NCBI RefSeq assembly: GCF_009766085.1
Contig: NZ_LMUF01000013.1
Coordinates: 1-64,000, forward strand
DNA: 64,000 bases
Source of the DNA: Burkholderia sp. S171
GTDB taxonomy: Bacteria; Pseudomonadota; Gammaproteobacteria; Burkholderiales; Burkholderiaceae
Direction of reading: 5' to 3'
The stretch's first letter is position 1; each line of letters begins with the position of its first letter. The translations under genes were made by a program, and so were the position numbers. Below the pieces are notes generated by a model. It worked only from the letters and a program-made list of their open reading frames with translations, was not told where the DNA came from and made no database searches. Below, piece after piece: positions 18,431 through 29,833 of the stretch.

Positions 18431-19027
18431 ATGGCGGTGCGAGAGCAGGATCGAGCGCCGGAAGGCGGGCAAGATGGGCGCGATTCACGCCATGCCGCTA
18501 ATTCGACCGGACACAAGACGTCTGGTTCAACGCCCAGCACCACTTCTTCTGGTCAGTCGCGCCACCTGTCGGATCATCCATTCGACGATTCGTGGGACGC
18601 TGAAGCACAAGATAACAAAACTGTTCCGCTGACGCGGGCAGAGGCGGAGACGCTGTTTGGTCCTGAAGTAAGTCGTTCCTCGCGTGTCACGCCGTTCAAG
18701 GTGGTGGCGGCGCAAATGGTTTTGTCCCTGTGTGCGACGTTGGCATGGTGGCTGTTCTACAGTCCACCGGGCGCTGCTGCGCTGTCCGCGTTCCTCGGGG
18801 GAGCGATTTGCTGGGTGCCGAGCGGCTTGTTCGCGGCACGTCTGAAAGCGAAGAGCGGCGCCGAAACCATCGCAAGCTGGATGATCGGCGAAGCAATGAA
18901 GATGGGCGCGACTATCGCCATGTTCGTGGCCATTGCGTACGGTTTCAAAGGCGTGCTGTGGGTGCCGCTGCTGGTCACGTACCTCATCGCGTTGAAGACG
19001 TACTGGATCGCGATGGCTTGGAAGTAG
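18431..19027 (+). CDS. atpI: ATP synthase accessory protein AtpI
   Basis: This small membrane protein is encoded ahead of the ATP synthase genes. In other bacteria AtpI helps assemble the c-ring. The 198-residue product has an unusually long hydrophilic, Ser/Thr- and charge-rich N-terminus of about 85 residues, then four hydrophobic segments, including SAFLGGAICWVPSGLFAARL, the conserved part of the family. The start ATG 18431 is not well defined: a GTG at 18428 and an earlier in-frame codon are possible, and the ribosome site is weak. It lies 192 bases before atpB. Confidence 0.82.
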   Translation: MAVREQDRAPEGGQDGRDSRHAANSTGHKTSGSTPSTTSSGQSRHLSDHPFDDSWDAEAQDNKTVPLTRAEAETLFGPEVSRSSRVTPFKVVAAQMVLSLCATLAWWLFYSPPGAAALSAFLGGAICWVPSGLFAARLKAKSGAETIASWMIGEAMKMGATIAMFVAIAYGFKGVLWVPLLVTYLIALKTYWIAMAWK

Positions 19028-19219
19028 GCCGCGGCATCGCGCGGCTGGCGAACTTGACGCGCCAGGTAAGTGACGGACCAACGGTAACAGAGCAAATTAA
19101 TACGTGCGGAGTAACTCTCCTGCACGCGGGCCCGTGCCCTGCTGATCGCCCATGGAATGGCGGTTCGAGGATTACACGGGCGGCGGAAGATTTTCGACAA
19201 TTTGGGTGGCTTTAAAGTT

Positions 19220-20071
19220 ATGGCAGCTAGCGAAGGAACGCACGCGATGGATCCGTCGGAGTACATCGCGCACCATTTGCAGAATCTCTCCACCTCTTCG
19301 CAGACGTCGATTTTCGATATCCACGTCTGGAATCTCGACACGCTTTTCTGGTCGATCCTGTGCGGTCTCGCCACAATTGCGATTCTCGGACTGGCGGCTC
19401 GCAAGGCAACGTCCGGCGTGCCGGGCCGCTTCCAGTGCGCGATCGAGATGCTGGTCGAGATGGTGGAAGACCAGTCGAAGTCGATGGTCCACGGCAGCCG
19501 CCGTTTCATCGCCCCGCTCGCCCTCACGGTGTTCGTGTGGGTCGCACTCATGAATTCGCTCGACTTCATCCCGGTTGATCTGCCTACGCGCGTGATCGGC
19601 TGGCTGGGTCTGTCGGAGACGTTCCCGCATATGCGCATCGTCCCGACGGCTGACCTGAACGGCACGCTGGGCATTGCTATCGGCGTGTTCGTGCTGATGA
19701 TTTACTACAACTTCAAGATCAAGGGCGTTGGCGGCTTCGTGCACGAACTGCTGTCAGCTCCGTTCGGCGCGCATCCGCTGCTGTGGATCCCGAACCTTGC
19801 ACTCAACATCATCGAGTTCGTCGCCAAGACGGTTTCCCTCGGCATGCGGCTGTTCGGCAACATGTACGCAGGAGAACTGTTGTTCCTGCTGATCGCGCTG
19901 CTCGGCAGCATGTGGCACTTCGGCGCGGACGCCTCCGTGCTCGGCTTTTTGGGCCACGTAGTTGCAGGGACGGTTTGGGCGATCTTCCACATTCTGATCG
20001 TGCTGCTGCAGGCGTTTATTTTCATGATGCTGACGCTGGTGTATCTCGGCCAGGCGCATGACTCGCACTAA
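19220..20071 (+). CDS. atpB: F1Fo ATP synthase subunit a
   Basis: This is the stator proton-channel subunit of the Fo sector in the inner membrane. The 283-residue product contains [20 protein letters not shown], which holds the essential arginine of subunit a (in MRLFGN). I start at ATG 19220 ([15 protein letters not shown]), the beginning I recall for Burkholderia AtpB. The open frame extends 63 bases further back without a ribosome site. A gap of 147 bases separates it from atpE. Confidence 0.95.
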   Translation: MAASEGTHAMDPSEYIAHHLQNLSTSSQTSIFDIHVWNLDTLFWSILCGLATIAILGLAARKATSGVPGRFQCAIEMLVEMVEDQSKSMVHGSRRFIAPLALTVFVWVALMNSLDFIPVDLPTRVIGWLGLSETFPHMRIVPTADLNGTLGIAIGVFVLMIYYNFKIKGVGGFVHELLSAPFGAHPLLWIPNLALNIIEFVAKTVSLGMRLFGNMYAGELLFLLIALLGSMWHFGADASVLGFLGHVVAGTVWAIFHILIVLLQAFIFMMLTLVYLGQAHDSH

Positions 20072-20491
<420 letters not shown>

Positions 20492-20628
20492 GATTCCTCG
20501 GAAGTGTGCGCTCGAGCTTTCAAGCGACGAGCGCAGGACGGAACGTGCGACGGCGCTTAATCGATGCAAACCTCGATCAAGCGCCTTGCCGTTTCACTCT
20601 CCGGATTAGCAACGTTTAAGGAAACACC

Positions 20629-21099
20629 GTGAATCTCAACGCAACCCTGTTTGCGCAAATGGTCGTGTTTCTGATCCTCGCGTGGTTCACGATGAAGTTC
20701 GTGTGGCCGCCGTTGATCAACGCCCTGGATGAGCGCTCGAAGAAGATCGCCGACGGCTTGTCAGCCGCCGAAAAGGGCAAGGCCGAACTCGAAGCCGCAC
20801 ATAAGCGCGTCGACCAGGAACTCGCGCAAGCCCGTAACGACGGCCAGCAGCGTATTGCGGATGCTGAAAAGCGCGCAGTCGCAGTTGCCGACGAAATCAA
20901 GGCTAACGCCCAGGCTGAAGCCGCGCGCATCATTGCGCAAGCGAAGGCCGACGCAGACCAGCAAGTCGTCAAGGCGCGCGAAACATTGCGCGGCGAAGTC
21001 GCGGCGCTGGCCGTGAAGGGCGCCGAGCAGATCCTGAAGCGCGAAGTCGATCAATCGGCTCACGCCGAGATGCTGAATCAACTCAAAGCCGAGCTCTGA
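20629..21099 (+). CDS. atpF: F1Fo ATP synthase subunit b
   Basis: This peripheral stalk subunit has an N-terminal membrane anchor (residues about 5-27) followed by a long charged helix, visible as Ala/Lys/Glu-rich coiled-coil sequence to the end. Its 156 residues are exactly the usual length. The start is a GTG at 20629, since the family N-terminus [17 protein letters not shown] begins there. It ends three bases before atpH. Confidence 0.95.
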   Translation: MNLNATLFAQMVVFLILAWFTMKFVWPPLINALDERSKKIADGLSAAEKGKAELEAAHKRVDQELAQARNDGQQRIADAEKRAVAVADEIKANAQAEAARIIAQAKADADQQVVKARETLRGEVAALAVKGAEQILKREVDQSAHAEMLNQLKAEL

Positions 21100-21101
21100 T
21101 C

Positions 21102-21641
21102 ATGGCCGAACTTGCAACCATCGCACGACCGTACGCTGAAGCTGTATTCCGCGTGGCCGAAGCGGGTGAGCTCGCCGCCTGGTCTGACTTCGTCGAGGAG
21201 CTGGCTCAGGTTGCGCGTCTGCCTGAAGTGCTGTCCATCGCGACGAGCCCGAAAGTGAGCCGCGATCAGGTCAGCGAGCTGTTGTTGTCGGCGGTGAAAT
21301 CACCGCTCGCGCAACAGCCAGAGGCAAAGAACTTAGTACGGATGCTGGTGGACAACCACCGGTTGACGCTGATGCCGGAAATTGCCGTGCAGTTCGACGA
21401 GCTGAAGAATTCCCGCGAAGGTGCGGCTGATGCGCTGATTGTCAGCGCATTCCCGCTGGAAGGCGCACAGTTGACCGACCTTGTCGCGAATCTCGAACGC
21501 AAGTTCCACTGCAAGCTGAAACCTACTGTTGAAGTCGATAAGTCGCTGATTGGCGGTGTTCGCGTGACGGTAGGCGACGAAGTACTCGATACCTCGGTCC
21601 GTGCGCGCCTTGCCGGCATGCAGACGGCTCTGTCCGCCTGA
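21102..21641 (+). CDS. atpH: F1Fo ATP synthase subunit delta
   Basis: This subunit connects F1 to the peripheral stalk. The 179-residue protein has the typical N-terminal helical domain ([15 protein letters not shown]) and the C-terminal [22 protein letters not shown] signature region. It starts two bases after the atpF stop, so the two are probably translated together. Confidence 0.95.
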   Translation: MAELATIARPYAEAVFRVAEAGELAAWSDFVEELAQVARLPEVLSIATSPKVSRDQVSELLLSAVKSPLAQQPEAKNLVRMLVDNHRLTLMPEIAVQFDELKNSREGAADALIVSAFPLEGAQLTDLVANLERKFHCKLKPTVEVDKSLIGGVRVTVGDEVLDTSVRARLAGMQTALSA

Positions 21642-21690
21642 CGCGCTTTTGCGCCGGCGCACGTAAAGAATTGACTATCAGGAGTGACTA

Positions 21691-23232
21691 ATGCAACTCA
21701 ATCCCTCTGAGATCAGCGAGCTGATCAAGAGCCGGATCCAGGGTCTGGAAGCGAGCGTCGATGTTCGCAACCAAGGCACTGTGATTTCCGTGACCGACGG
21801 TATCGTGCGTATTCACGGTTTGTCGGACGTGATGCAGGGCGAAATGCTCGAATTCCCGGGCAACACCTTCGGCCTCGCGCTGAACCTCGAGCGCGATTCG
21901 GTTGGCGCCGTGATTTTGGGCGAATACGAACACATTTCGGAAGGCGATATCGTCAAGACGACGGGTCGTATTCTTGAAGTGCCGGTAGGCCCGGAACTGC
22001 TCGGCCGTGTGGTCGACGCACTGGGCGTGCCTATCGACGGTAAGGGTCCGGTCAACGCAAAGCTGACCGACGCTGTCGAAAAGATTGCGCCGGGCGTGAT
22101 TTGGCGTAAGTCGGTGTCGGAGCCGGTTCAAACGGGTCTGAAGTCCATCGACGCAATGGTGCCGGTTGGCCGTGGCCAGCGCGAGCTGATCATTGGCGAC
22201 CGTCAGTGCGGCAAGACGGCTGTGGCCATTGACGCGATCATCAACCAGAAAGGCAAGAACCTCTTCTGTATCTACGTCGCAATCGGCCAGAAAGCTTCGT
22301 CGATCATGAACGTGGTGCGCAAGCTGGAAGAAAGCGGCGCGATGGAATACACGATCGTGGTCGCGGCTTCGGCTTCGGAATCGGCTGCGATGCAATACCT
22401 CGCACCGTACGCCGGCTGCACGATGGGCGAGTACTTCCGCGATCGCGGTCAAGACGCGCTGATCGTGTATGACGATTTGACCAAGCAAGCATGGGCGTAT
22501 CGTCAGATTTCGCTGTTGCTGCGCCGTCCGCCGGGCCGTGAAGCGTATCCGGGCGACGTGTTCTATCTGCACTCGCGTCTGTTGGAACGTGCTGCTCGCG
22601 TGTCGGAAGACTACGTTGAGAAGTTCACGAAGGGTGAAGTCAAGGGCAAGAGCGGTTCGCTGACGGCATTGCCGGTCATTGAAACGCAAGCCGGCGACGT
22701 GACCGCATTCGTTCCGACGAACGTGATCTCGATTACCGACGGCCAGATCTTCCTGGAAACCGACTTGTTCAACGCCGGTATCCGTCCTGCTATTAACGCA
22801 GGCGTGTCCGTGTCGCGAGTCGGCGGTGCAGCGCAGACCAAGGTCATCAAGAAGCTGTCCGGCGGTATTCGTACCGACCTGGCGCAGTATCGTGAATTGG
22901 CCGCGTTCTCGCAGTTCGCATCGGACCTGGACGAAGCCACGCGTAAGCAACTGGAGCGCGGTCGTCGCGTGACGGAATTGCTGAAGCAGCCGCAGTATCA
23001 GCCGCTGCAAGTGTGGGAACTGGCGATCGCGCTGTTTGCCGCGAACAACGGTTACCTTGACGATCTCGAAGTCGCTCAAGTGCTGCCGTTCGAAAAGGGT
23101 CTTCGCGACTTCTTGAAGACCAAGCACGCCGACATGATCAAGCGTATCGAAGATAACAAAGACTTGTCGAAGGACGACGAAGGCGCATTGCATGCCGCGC
23201 TGAAGGACTTCAAGAAGTCGGGCGCTTACTGA
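21691..23232 (+). CDS. atpA: F1 ATP synthase subunit alpha
   Basis: This is the regulatory nucleotide-binding subunit of F1. The 513-residue product carries the P-loop GDRQCGKT at about residues 169-176 (Cys where E. coli has Thr) and [20 protein letters not shown], the conserved alpha-subunit segment. Length and motifs are complete. The ribosome site CAGGAGTGACTA precedes the start. An intercistronic region of 136 bases with a strong hairpin separates it from atpG. Confidence 0.97.
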   Translation: MQLNPSEISELIKSRIQGLEASVDVRNQGTVISVTDGIVRIHGLSDVMQGEMLEFPGNTFGLALNLERDSVGAVILGEYEHISEGDIVKTTGRILEVPVGPELLGRVVDALGVPIDGKGPVNAKLTDAVEKIAPGVIWRKSVSEPVQTGLKSIDAMVPVGRGQRELIIGDRQCGKTAVAIDAIINQKGKNLFCIYVAIGQKASSIMNVVRKLEESGAMEYTIVVAASASESAAMQYLAPYAGCTMGEYFRDRGQDALIVYDDLTKQAWAYRQISLLLRRPPGREAYPGDVFYLHSRLLERAARVSEDYVEKFTKGEVKGKSGSLTALPVIETQAGDVTAFVPTNVISITDGQIFLETDLFNAGIRPAINAGVSVSRVGGAAQTKVIKKLSGGIRTDLAQYRELAAFSQFASDLDEATRKQLERGRRVTELLKQPQYQPLQVWELAIALFAANNGYLDDLEVAQVLPFEKGLRDFLKTKHADMIKRIEDNKDLSKDDEGALHAALKDFKKSGAY

Positions 23233-23320
23233 TCCTCGTATTGGTCGAACTTTGAAGCGGCGCGGGCCGCTTTCAGAACAAACGAAGCATCCCGCGCCAC
23301 TTCGATGGCTTTGCATGGGT

Positions 23321-23350
23321 CCCGAGTAAGCGCTAAAGCGCTAACTCGGG
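23321..23350 (+). promoter_or_regulatory. Large hairpin between atpA and atpG
   Basis: CCCGAGTAAGCGCT and AGCGCTAACTCGGG pair over 14 positions with one A-A mismatch around a two-base centre, ending just before the atpG ribosome site (AAAGGAGTAAGCA). No T-tract follows, so it is not a terminator. It could lower or couple atpG translation, or protect the upstream messenger end. A smaller GC stem (23255-23272) precedes it. Confidence 0.5.
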
Positions 23351-23368
23351 CCGACAAAGGAGTAAGCA

Positions 23369-24271
23369 ATGGCTGGAATGAAGGAAATCCGCGGCAAGAT
23401 CAAGAGCGTGCAAAACACGCGCAAGATCACCAAGGCGATGGAAATGGTGGCTGCGTCGAAAATGCGCCGCGCGCAGGAGCGCATGCGCGCTGCTCGCCCG
23501 TATGCCGACAAGATCCGCGACGTCGCTGCGCACATGAGCGCTGCCACGCCTGAGTATCGCCATCCGTTCATGGTTGAGAACAAGGGCGCGAAAGCGGCCG
23601 GCATGATCCTCGTCACGACCGATAAAGGTCTGTGCGGCGGCATGAACACGAACGTGCTGCGCGCTGCGCTCCTGAAGTTCAAGGAGCTGGAGCAGAAAGG
23701 TCAGACGATCGAAGCATCGGCGATCGGCAGCAAGGGTCTGGGCTTCCTGAACCGGTTGAAGGCCAAGACCGTGTCGCAAGTCACGCATCTGGGCGACACG
23801 CCGCATCTGGAAAAGCTGATCGGCGCGATCAAGGTTCAGCTCGACCTGTATTCGGAAGGCAAGATCAGCGCGGTTTATCTGGCGTTCACCCGTTTCGTCA
23901 ACACGATGAAGCAGGAAGCTGTGATCGAACAATTGCTGCCGTTGTCGGCCAGCGATTTCGCGCGCAAGGACGGCCTGGATAAAGACAGCGAACTGGTCAC
24001 GCCGAAGACATCGTGGGACTACATCTACGAACCGGATGCGCAGACCGTCGTCGACGAACTGCTCGTGCGTTATGTCGAAGCGCTCGTCTATCAGGCGGTA
24101 GCGGAAAACATGGCGTCGGAGCAATCGGCTCGGATGGTCGCGATGAAGGCTGCGTCCGACAACGCGAAGACCGTGATCGGCGAATTGCAGCTCGTGTACA
24201 ACAAGAGCCGGCAAGCATCGATCACGAAGGAATTGTCAGAAATCGTCGGTGGCGCTGCAGCGGTCGGTTGA
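23369..24271 (+). CDS. atpG: F1 ATP synthase subunit gamma
   Basis: This is the central rotor shaft of F1. The 300-residue product opens with the hallmark [20 protein letters not shown] (from residue 4) and ends with a long helix ([20 protein letters not shown]) that fits inside the alpha3-beta3 ring. It is slightly longer than the E. coli subunit. Only one copy per complex is needed, against three alpha and three beta, and a strong hairpin sits just upstream. Confidence 0.96.
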   Translation: MAGMKEIRGKIKSVQNTRKITKAMEMVAASKMRRAQERMRAARPYADKIRDVAAHMSAATPEYRHPFMVENKGAKAAGMILVTTDKGLCGGMNTNVLRAALLKFKELEQKGQTIEASAIGSKGLGFLNRLKAKTVSQVTHLGDTPHLEKLIGAIKVQLDLYSEGKISAVYLAFTRFVNTMKQEAVIEQLLPLSASDFARKDGLDKDSELVTPKTSWDYIYEPDAQTVVDELLVRYVEALVYQAVAENMASEQSARMVAMKAASDNAKTVIGELQLVYNKSRQASITKELSEIVGGAAAVG

Positions 24272-24313
24272 TCGTCCAAGCGTCGAATCGAACTGCGCCT
24301 GTCGCGCGAGTGA

Positions 24314-25735
<1,422 letters not shown>

Positions 25736-25786
25736 GGATGGATGGGCGCGGAGATTGTAGAAAAACCGCGTCCTATTGGAGTCGAT

Positions 25787-26212
25787 ATGGCAACTATTCA
25801 AGTAGACGTCGTCAGCGCGGAAGAGCAGATCTTCTCGGGCCGGGCGAAGTTCGTCGCGCTGCCGGGCGAAGCGGGTGAACTCGGCATTCTGCCGGGCCAC
25901 ACGCCGCTCATCACGCGGATTCGTCCGGGTGCAGTGCGCATTGAAGCGGAGAACGGTGACGAAGAGTTTGTGTTCGTTGCTGGCGGGATTCTCGAGATTC
26001 AGCCGGGCGTGGTGACGGTTCTGGCCGATACCGCGATCCGTGGTCAGGATCTCGATGAAGCGAAGGCGCTCGAAGCGAAGAAGCGCGCTGAAGAAGCGTT
26101 GCAGAACACGGGTTCGAACCTCGAATACGCAACCGCGCAAGCGGAGTTGGCGTACGCGACGGCTCAGATCGCGGCAATTCAGCGGCTGCGGAAATTGCGC
26201 GGTAATCACTGA
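25787..26212 (+). CDS. atpC: F1 ATP synthase subunit epsilon
   Basis: This rotor subunit at the foot of gamma also restrains ATP hydrolysis. The 141-residue product shows the N-terminal beta barrel ([25 protein letters not shown]) and a C-terminal helical pair ([16 protein letters not shown]). I start at ATG 25787, the standard N-terminus [10 protein letters not shown]. An in-frame upstream ATG at 25742 would add 15 unlikely residues. It is the last gene of the operon, followed by an intrinsic terminator. Confidence 0.95.
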   Translation: MATIQVDVVSAEEQIFSGRAKFVALPGEAGELGILPGHTPLITRIRPGAVRIEAENGDEEFVFVAGGILEIQPGVVTVLADTAIRGQDLDEAKALEAKKRAEEALQNTGSNLEYATAQAELAYATAQIAAIQRLRKLRGNH

Positions 26213-26236
26213 AGCGTTTCGCGAGTCTGGCGAGAT

Positions 26237-26265
26237 GAAAAAGCAGCCCTCGGGCTGCTTTTTTT
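26237..26265 (+). terminator. Terminator of the atp operon
   Basis: Stem AGCAGCCC / GGGCTGCT (26242-26259) with a two-base apical gap is flanked by A and T runs and ends in seven T. It closes the operon 25 bases after atpC. Confidence 0.9.
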
Positions 26266-26483
26266 ATTGGCCTTCAAAACGGCGATGCATGCGTCCGTGA
26301 TCCAGCCGCTTCCGCGCAAAACTGCACAACGGACATGCGTTGATCCGGGCGGTTTTGCGGGTGACTTGCGGGTAAGACTCAATGCCCTCGCTCTTTCTCG
26401 CGATGCACAATTAGTCTTCCGAATCGCTTTCATGGCGCTTCGTCTTCGTCTTATAGCGCCATCCCACGGAGGAGACCTTCGAC

Positions 26484-28214
26484 ATGCCTACCCAACCAAC
26501 GCACACCGGGCCGCAGATCGAACCACGCGACGGCTTGTCGTACGTTCGCGGCTCGACGGACATGCCGCTGAGCGACGCCACCGTTTCCCGCTTCCTGCGC
26601 GGTACGGCCGCGAAATATCCCGACCGTCCTGCGGTGATCTTCCGCGAACAAAACATCCGTTGGACCTGGCGTGAATTCGCCGACGAAGTCGATGTCCTCG
26701 CGTCGGGTTTGCTCAAGCTTGGCGTTCAAGCAGGCGACCGCGTAGGCATCTGGTCGCCGAACCGCTCTGAATGGTTGCTCACGCAATTCGCCACGGCGCG
26801 GATCGGCGCGATCCTGGTGAACATCAATCCGGCGTATCGGTTGTCGGAACTTGAGTACGCATTGAACAAGGTCGGCTGCAAGGCGGTGATTGCGGCGGAG
26901 CAGTTCAAGACGTCGAAATATCTGGAGATGCTGCAAACGCTCGCGCCCGAACTCGCCACCGACGAACCCGGCGCACTCAACGCGGCGCGTTTTCCCGATT
27001 TAAAAGCCGTGATCCGAATGGGCGAGGGCGAGACGCCCGGCATGCTGCGTTTCCCCGATGTCATGTCGCGCGGCCGCGAGCACCTGAACACGGCGCAACT
27101 CGACGCGCGGGAATTGACGCTCACCGACCACGATCCCATCAACATCCAGTTCACGAGCGGCACAACCGGCAACCCCAAGGGCGCCACGCTCACGCATCAC
27201 AACGTGGTGAATAACGGCCGCTACATCGCGCACTCGATGTTGCTCACCGAACAGGATTCGTTGTGCATCCCCGTGCCCTTGTATCACTGCTTCGGCATGG
27301 TGCTGGCGGTGCTTGCGTGCGTATCGGTGGGCGCGACGATGGTGTTCCCAGGCGAAGCCTTCGATCCCGCTGCCACGCTAGCTGCTGTCGACGAAGAGCG
27401 TTGCACCGCGCTGCACGGCGTGCCAACGATGTTCATCGCGGAACTCGATCTCCCGAACTTCGATAAGTACGACTTGAGCCGTTTGCGTACCGGGATCATG
27501 GCGGGTTCGCCCTGCCCGATCGAGACCATGAAGCGCGTAGTCGCCAAGATGAATCTGCGTGAAATCACGATCGCGTACGGGATGACTGAAACGAGCCCGG
27601 TGTCGTTTCAAAGCTCGACCACCGATCCCCTCGATAAACGCACCACGACCGTCGGCCAGATCCAGCCGCATTTGGAAGTGAAGCTGGTTGATCCGCTCGG
27701 CGAAATTGTCCCGGTTGGCGAGACAGGCGAACTCTGCACGCGCGGTTATTCGGTGATGAATGGATATTGGGGCGACGAAGAAAAAACGCGCGAAGCGATT
27801 ATCGACGGCTGGATGCATACCGGCGATCTGGCGACCCTCGACACCGAGGGATATTGCAATATCGTCGGACGTTTAAAGGACATGCTAATTCGCGGCGGCG
27901 AGAACATTTATCCTCGCGAGATCGAAGAATTCCTGTTTCGGCATCCGAAGATTCAATCGGCCCAGGTATTCGGTGTTCCCGATATTAAATACGGCGAGGA
28001 AGTATGCGCATGGATTGTTCTCCGCCAAGGTGAACACGCGAGCGCAGAAGACATTCGCGAGTTTTGCCAAGGGCAGATAGCACACTACAAAATTCCGCGG
28101 CATATCCGCTTTGTAGACGAGTTGCCGATGACCGTTACGGGCAAGGTTCAGAAGTTCATCATGCGGGCAAAGATGATCGATGAATTGAAGCTATCGGAGG
28201 CCAAAACAGCGTAA
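26484..28214 (+). CDS. AMP-dependent acyl-CoA ligase (medium/long-chain type)
   Basis: This adenylate-forming enzyme activates a carboxylic acid, probably a fatty acid, to its CoA thioester via an acyl-adenylate. The 576-residue product has the AMP-binding motif [16 protein letters not shown] near residue 220, YGMTETSP in the middle, [12 protein letters not shown] and [18 protein letters not shown], and the C-terminal catalytic lysine in TVTGKVQKF. Overall it resembles ACSF2/FadD-like ligases. The start ATG 26484 follows GGAGGAGACCTTCGAC. It stands alone between the atp terminator and a hydrolase. The substrate chain length cannot be told. Confidence 0.85.
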   Translation: MPTQPTHTGPQIEPRDGLSYVRGSTDMPLSDATVSRFLRGTAAKYPDRPAVIFREQNIRWTWREFADEVDVLASGLLKLGVQAGDRVGIWSPNRSEWLLTQFATARIGAILVNINPAYRLSELEYALNKVGCKAVIAAEQFKTSKYLEMLQTLAPELATDEPGALNAARFPDLKAVIRMGEGETPGMLRFPDVMSRGREHLNTAQLDARELTLTDHDPINIQFTSGTTGNPKGATLTHHNVVNNGRYIAHSMLLTEQDSLCIPVPLYHCFGMVLAVLACVSVGATMVFPGEAFDPAATLAAVDEERCTALHGVPTMFIAELDLPNFDKYDLSRLRTGIMAGSPCPIETMKRVVAKMNLREITIAYGMTETSPVSFQSSTTDPLDKRTTTVGQIQPHLEVKLVDPLGEIVPVGETGELCTRGYSVMNGYWGDEEKTREAIIDGWMHTGDLATLDTEGYCNIVGRLKDMLIRGGENIYPREIEEFLFRHPKIQSAQVFGVPDIKYGEEVCAWIVLRQGEHASAEDIREFCQGQIAHYKIPRHIRFVDELPMTVTGKVQKFIMRAKMIDELKLSEAKTA

Positions 28215-28245
28215 CTATGGGTAAATACTGAGATCTGCAACTGAA

Positions 28246-28277
28246 AATGGCTGCCCGGGATAATCACGGCAGCCATT
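28246..28277 (+). terminator. Hairpin after the acyl-CoA ligase gene
   Basis: Stem AATGGCTGCC / GGCAGCCATT with a 12-base loop lies 31 bases after the ligase stop. The tail (CAAATTCTC) is only weakly T-rich, so termination here may be inefficient or depend on Rho. Confidence 0.4.
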
Positions 28278-28307
28278 CAAATTCTCACGCAAACGTTTGT
28301 ATAGACG

Positions 28308-28333
28308 AAAAAAAAGCGGGCCTGGAGCCCGCT
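28308..28333 (-). terminator. Minus-strand intrinsic terminator
   Basis: AGCGGGC (28315-28321) and GCCCGCT (28327-28333) enclose a five-base loop. Read on the minus strand the stem is followed by eight T, a proper terminator. On the plus strand an A-run follows, so it does not serve the ligase. It implies a minus-strand transcript ending here. Confidence 0.7.
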
Positions 28334-28394
28334 AAAAACCACACGCTACGGGGTTAGCGCGAGGAGACCAAGGGTGGGACCGGCCGATATCATT

Positions 28395-28553
28395 TCATCG
28401 GCCAACGACCCCAACAAACATGTCCCTGAAAGTGGGATTCGGCACCAGGCCGACCATCGAATGCAACTTAAAACGTTGTAGTTCACCAACGCTGCACCCG
28501 ATCACATCCGTGTTGAGACCGTTGAAGTGATTGTGGGCGAATAATCCGAGCAT
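28395..28553 (-). CDS. Possible small protein, function unknown
   Basis: I do not recognise this gene. The frame encodes 52 residues from the ATG at 28553, with a possible TTG start at 28595 giving 66. The product is mildly hydrophobic, with several Phe, His and Val, and has no known motif. The main support is its place 60 bases before a strong minus-strand terminator that no other gene explains. No clear ribosome site precedes the ATG. The alternative is a non-coding minus-strand RNA. Confidence 0.3.
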   Translation of the reverse strand: MLGLFAHNHFNGLNTDVIGCSVGELQRFKLHSMVGLVPNPTFRDMFVGVVGR

Positions 28554-28763
28554 CACCGTAACAAAGTGTTTCAGGTTGTAACGCTCGACGCACAAGGCCC
28601 GCCGATTATCCCGTCCAATCTTTGTCGATTATTGCGATTTACGAGGTGATATTTCAGCGCTGGGTTTTGAAATACTTCCGCTGCCAAGCGCGATATGCGG
28701 ATTTTAAGGACAATCAAAAAGCGTCGACCCGACCGGGCGACGAACTGCACTGGAGACAACCGC

Positions 28764-29711
28764 ATGACCATCGACGCAGACCTTCTCGCCTATTACGCCA
28801 AGGTTGCTGCAGCGTTCCCTGAGCAGCCGTCGGATGCTGATCCGATCGCCATCCGACGGCAGTTTCAGAATGTCGCGCGCGAGTTCGCAGCGCCGCGTCC
28901 GGCGGGAGTGGACGTTGAAGACATGATTCTGCCGCTTGAAGGGCGCACGCTGCGTGCGCGGGTCTATCGGCCGGCGGGGGCCGGGAAGCCGTTGCCGCTG
29001 GTGGTCTATTTTCACGGCGGTGGCTGGGTAGTCGGGGACTTGGAGACGCACGACCTGATGGTTGCGCGATTTGCCCTGGACTCGCACTGCGCGGTCGTGA
29101 GCGTGGATTATCGGATGGCGCCGGAGCACCCGTTCCCCGCGCCCGTTGAGGATGCGCTCGATGCGTTGCTGTGGCTCGCCGAGCATCGTTCGCGTATGGG
29201 CTTTGCGACTAGCCGGTTGGGCGTGGCCGGCGACAGTGCTGGCGGCCATCTCGCAGCCGTGGCCGCCCGTGCTGCGAACGATCGCGTGGCCGGTCTGGTC
29301 ACGGCGCAGTTGTTGATCTATCCGGTGGCGCGCTGCCGTTTCGAGGGCGGCAGCTTTACGGCCAACGCCGAAGGGCCGGGCTTGACCACCGAAGAAATGC
29401 GCTTTTACTGGGCTCAATTCCTGACGGCCGAACCACCTGCCGATGACGATGTGCGCGCTTTCCCGCTCGCGGAGTCCTATGATCGGACGCCGGCGCGGGC
29501 GTTGATAGTCGCCGCAGCCTACGATCCGCTTTACGACGACGCCCACGAATTCTCGCGTTTTCTTGAAGCAAATGGCGGCCGCACGGAGGTCATTGACGCG
29601 CACGATATGACGCACGGTTTCGGCCGGATCCAGGCGCATTCGAAAGCGGCGGCGGCCTGGATGAAAAAAACATCGAAACGCTTCGGTGAATTGTTACATG
29701 CAGAGCGTTGA
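28764..29711 (+). CDS. Alpha/beta hydrolase, hormone-sensitive-lipase family
   Basis: This is a carboxylesterase or lipase-like serine hydrolase of 315 residues. The oxyanion-hole motif HGGGW is at about residue 85, and the nucleophile elbow GDSAGG (GVAGDSAGGHLA) follows near residue 155. The catalytic Asp probably lies in AAAYDPLYDDA and the His in DMTHGFGRI. The start ATG 28764 follows GGAGACAACCGC; the frame opens 69 bases earlier without support. No signal peptide is seen, so it is cytoplasmic. The natural ester is unknown. Confidence 0.88.
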   Translation: MTIDADLLAYYAKVAAAFPEQPSDADPIAIRRQFQNVAREFAAPRPAGVDVEDMILPLEGRTLRARVYRPAGAGKPLPLVVYFHGGGWVVGDLETHDLMVARFALDSHCAVVSVDYRMAPEHPFPAPVEDALDALLWLAEHRSRMGFATSRLGVAGDSAGGHLAAVAARAANDRVAGLVTAQLLIYPVARCRFEGGSFTANAEGPGLTTEEMRFYWAQFLTAEPPADDDVRAFPLAESYDRTPARALIVAAAYDPLYDDAHEFSRFLEANGGRTEVIDAHDMTHGFGRIQAHSKAAAAWMKKTSKRFGELLHAER

Positions 29712-29800
29712 CTTTTCGATGCCCAGCGACATTTGCTTACGCGGTTCTTACGCTGAGTTGTCAACCCGATGAATCTGACGAATGGATGAGCCGGTGGGCG

Positions 29801-29826
29801 AAAAAGGCGGCCTGAGCTCGGCCGCC
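29801..29826 (-). terminator. Terminator of the PheC-like gene
   Basis: Stem GGCGGCC / GGCCGCC with a seven-base loop, read on the minus strand, ends in five T, starting eight bases after the stop codon of the minus-strand gene. Confidence 0.75.
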
Positions 29827-29833
29827 TCCGCAT

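Larger units (their letters stand above)
28215..28763. other. Intergenic region between ligase and hydrolase
   Basis: These 549 bases hold a plus-strand hairpin, a minus-strand terminator and a doubtful small minus-strand frame (each listed). The part from 28600 to 28763 shows no further feature except the ribosome site of the hydrolase gene (GGAGACAACCGC). Confidence 0.5.

Noticed and set aside
26238..26265. A second promoter or riboswitch after atpC
   Set aside because: The structure is a simple hairpin with a T-run, fully explained as the operon terminator.
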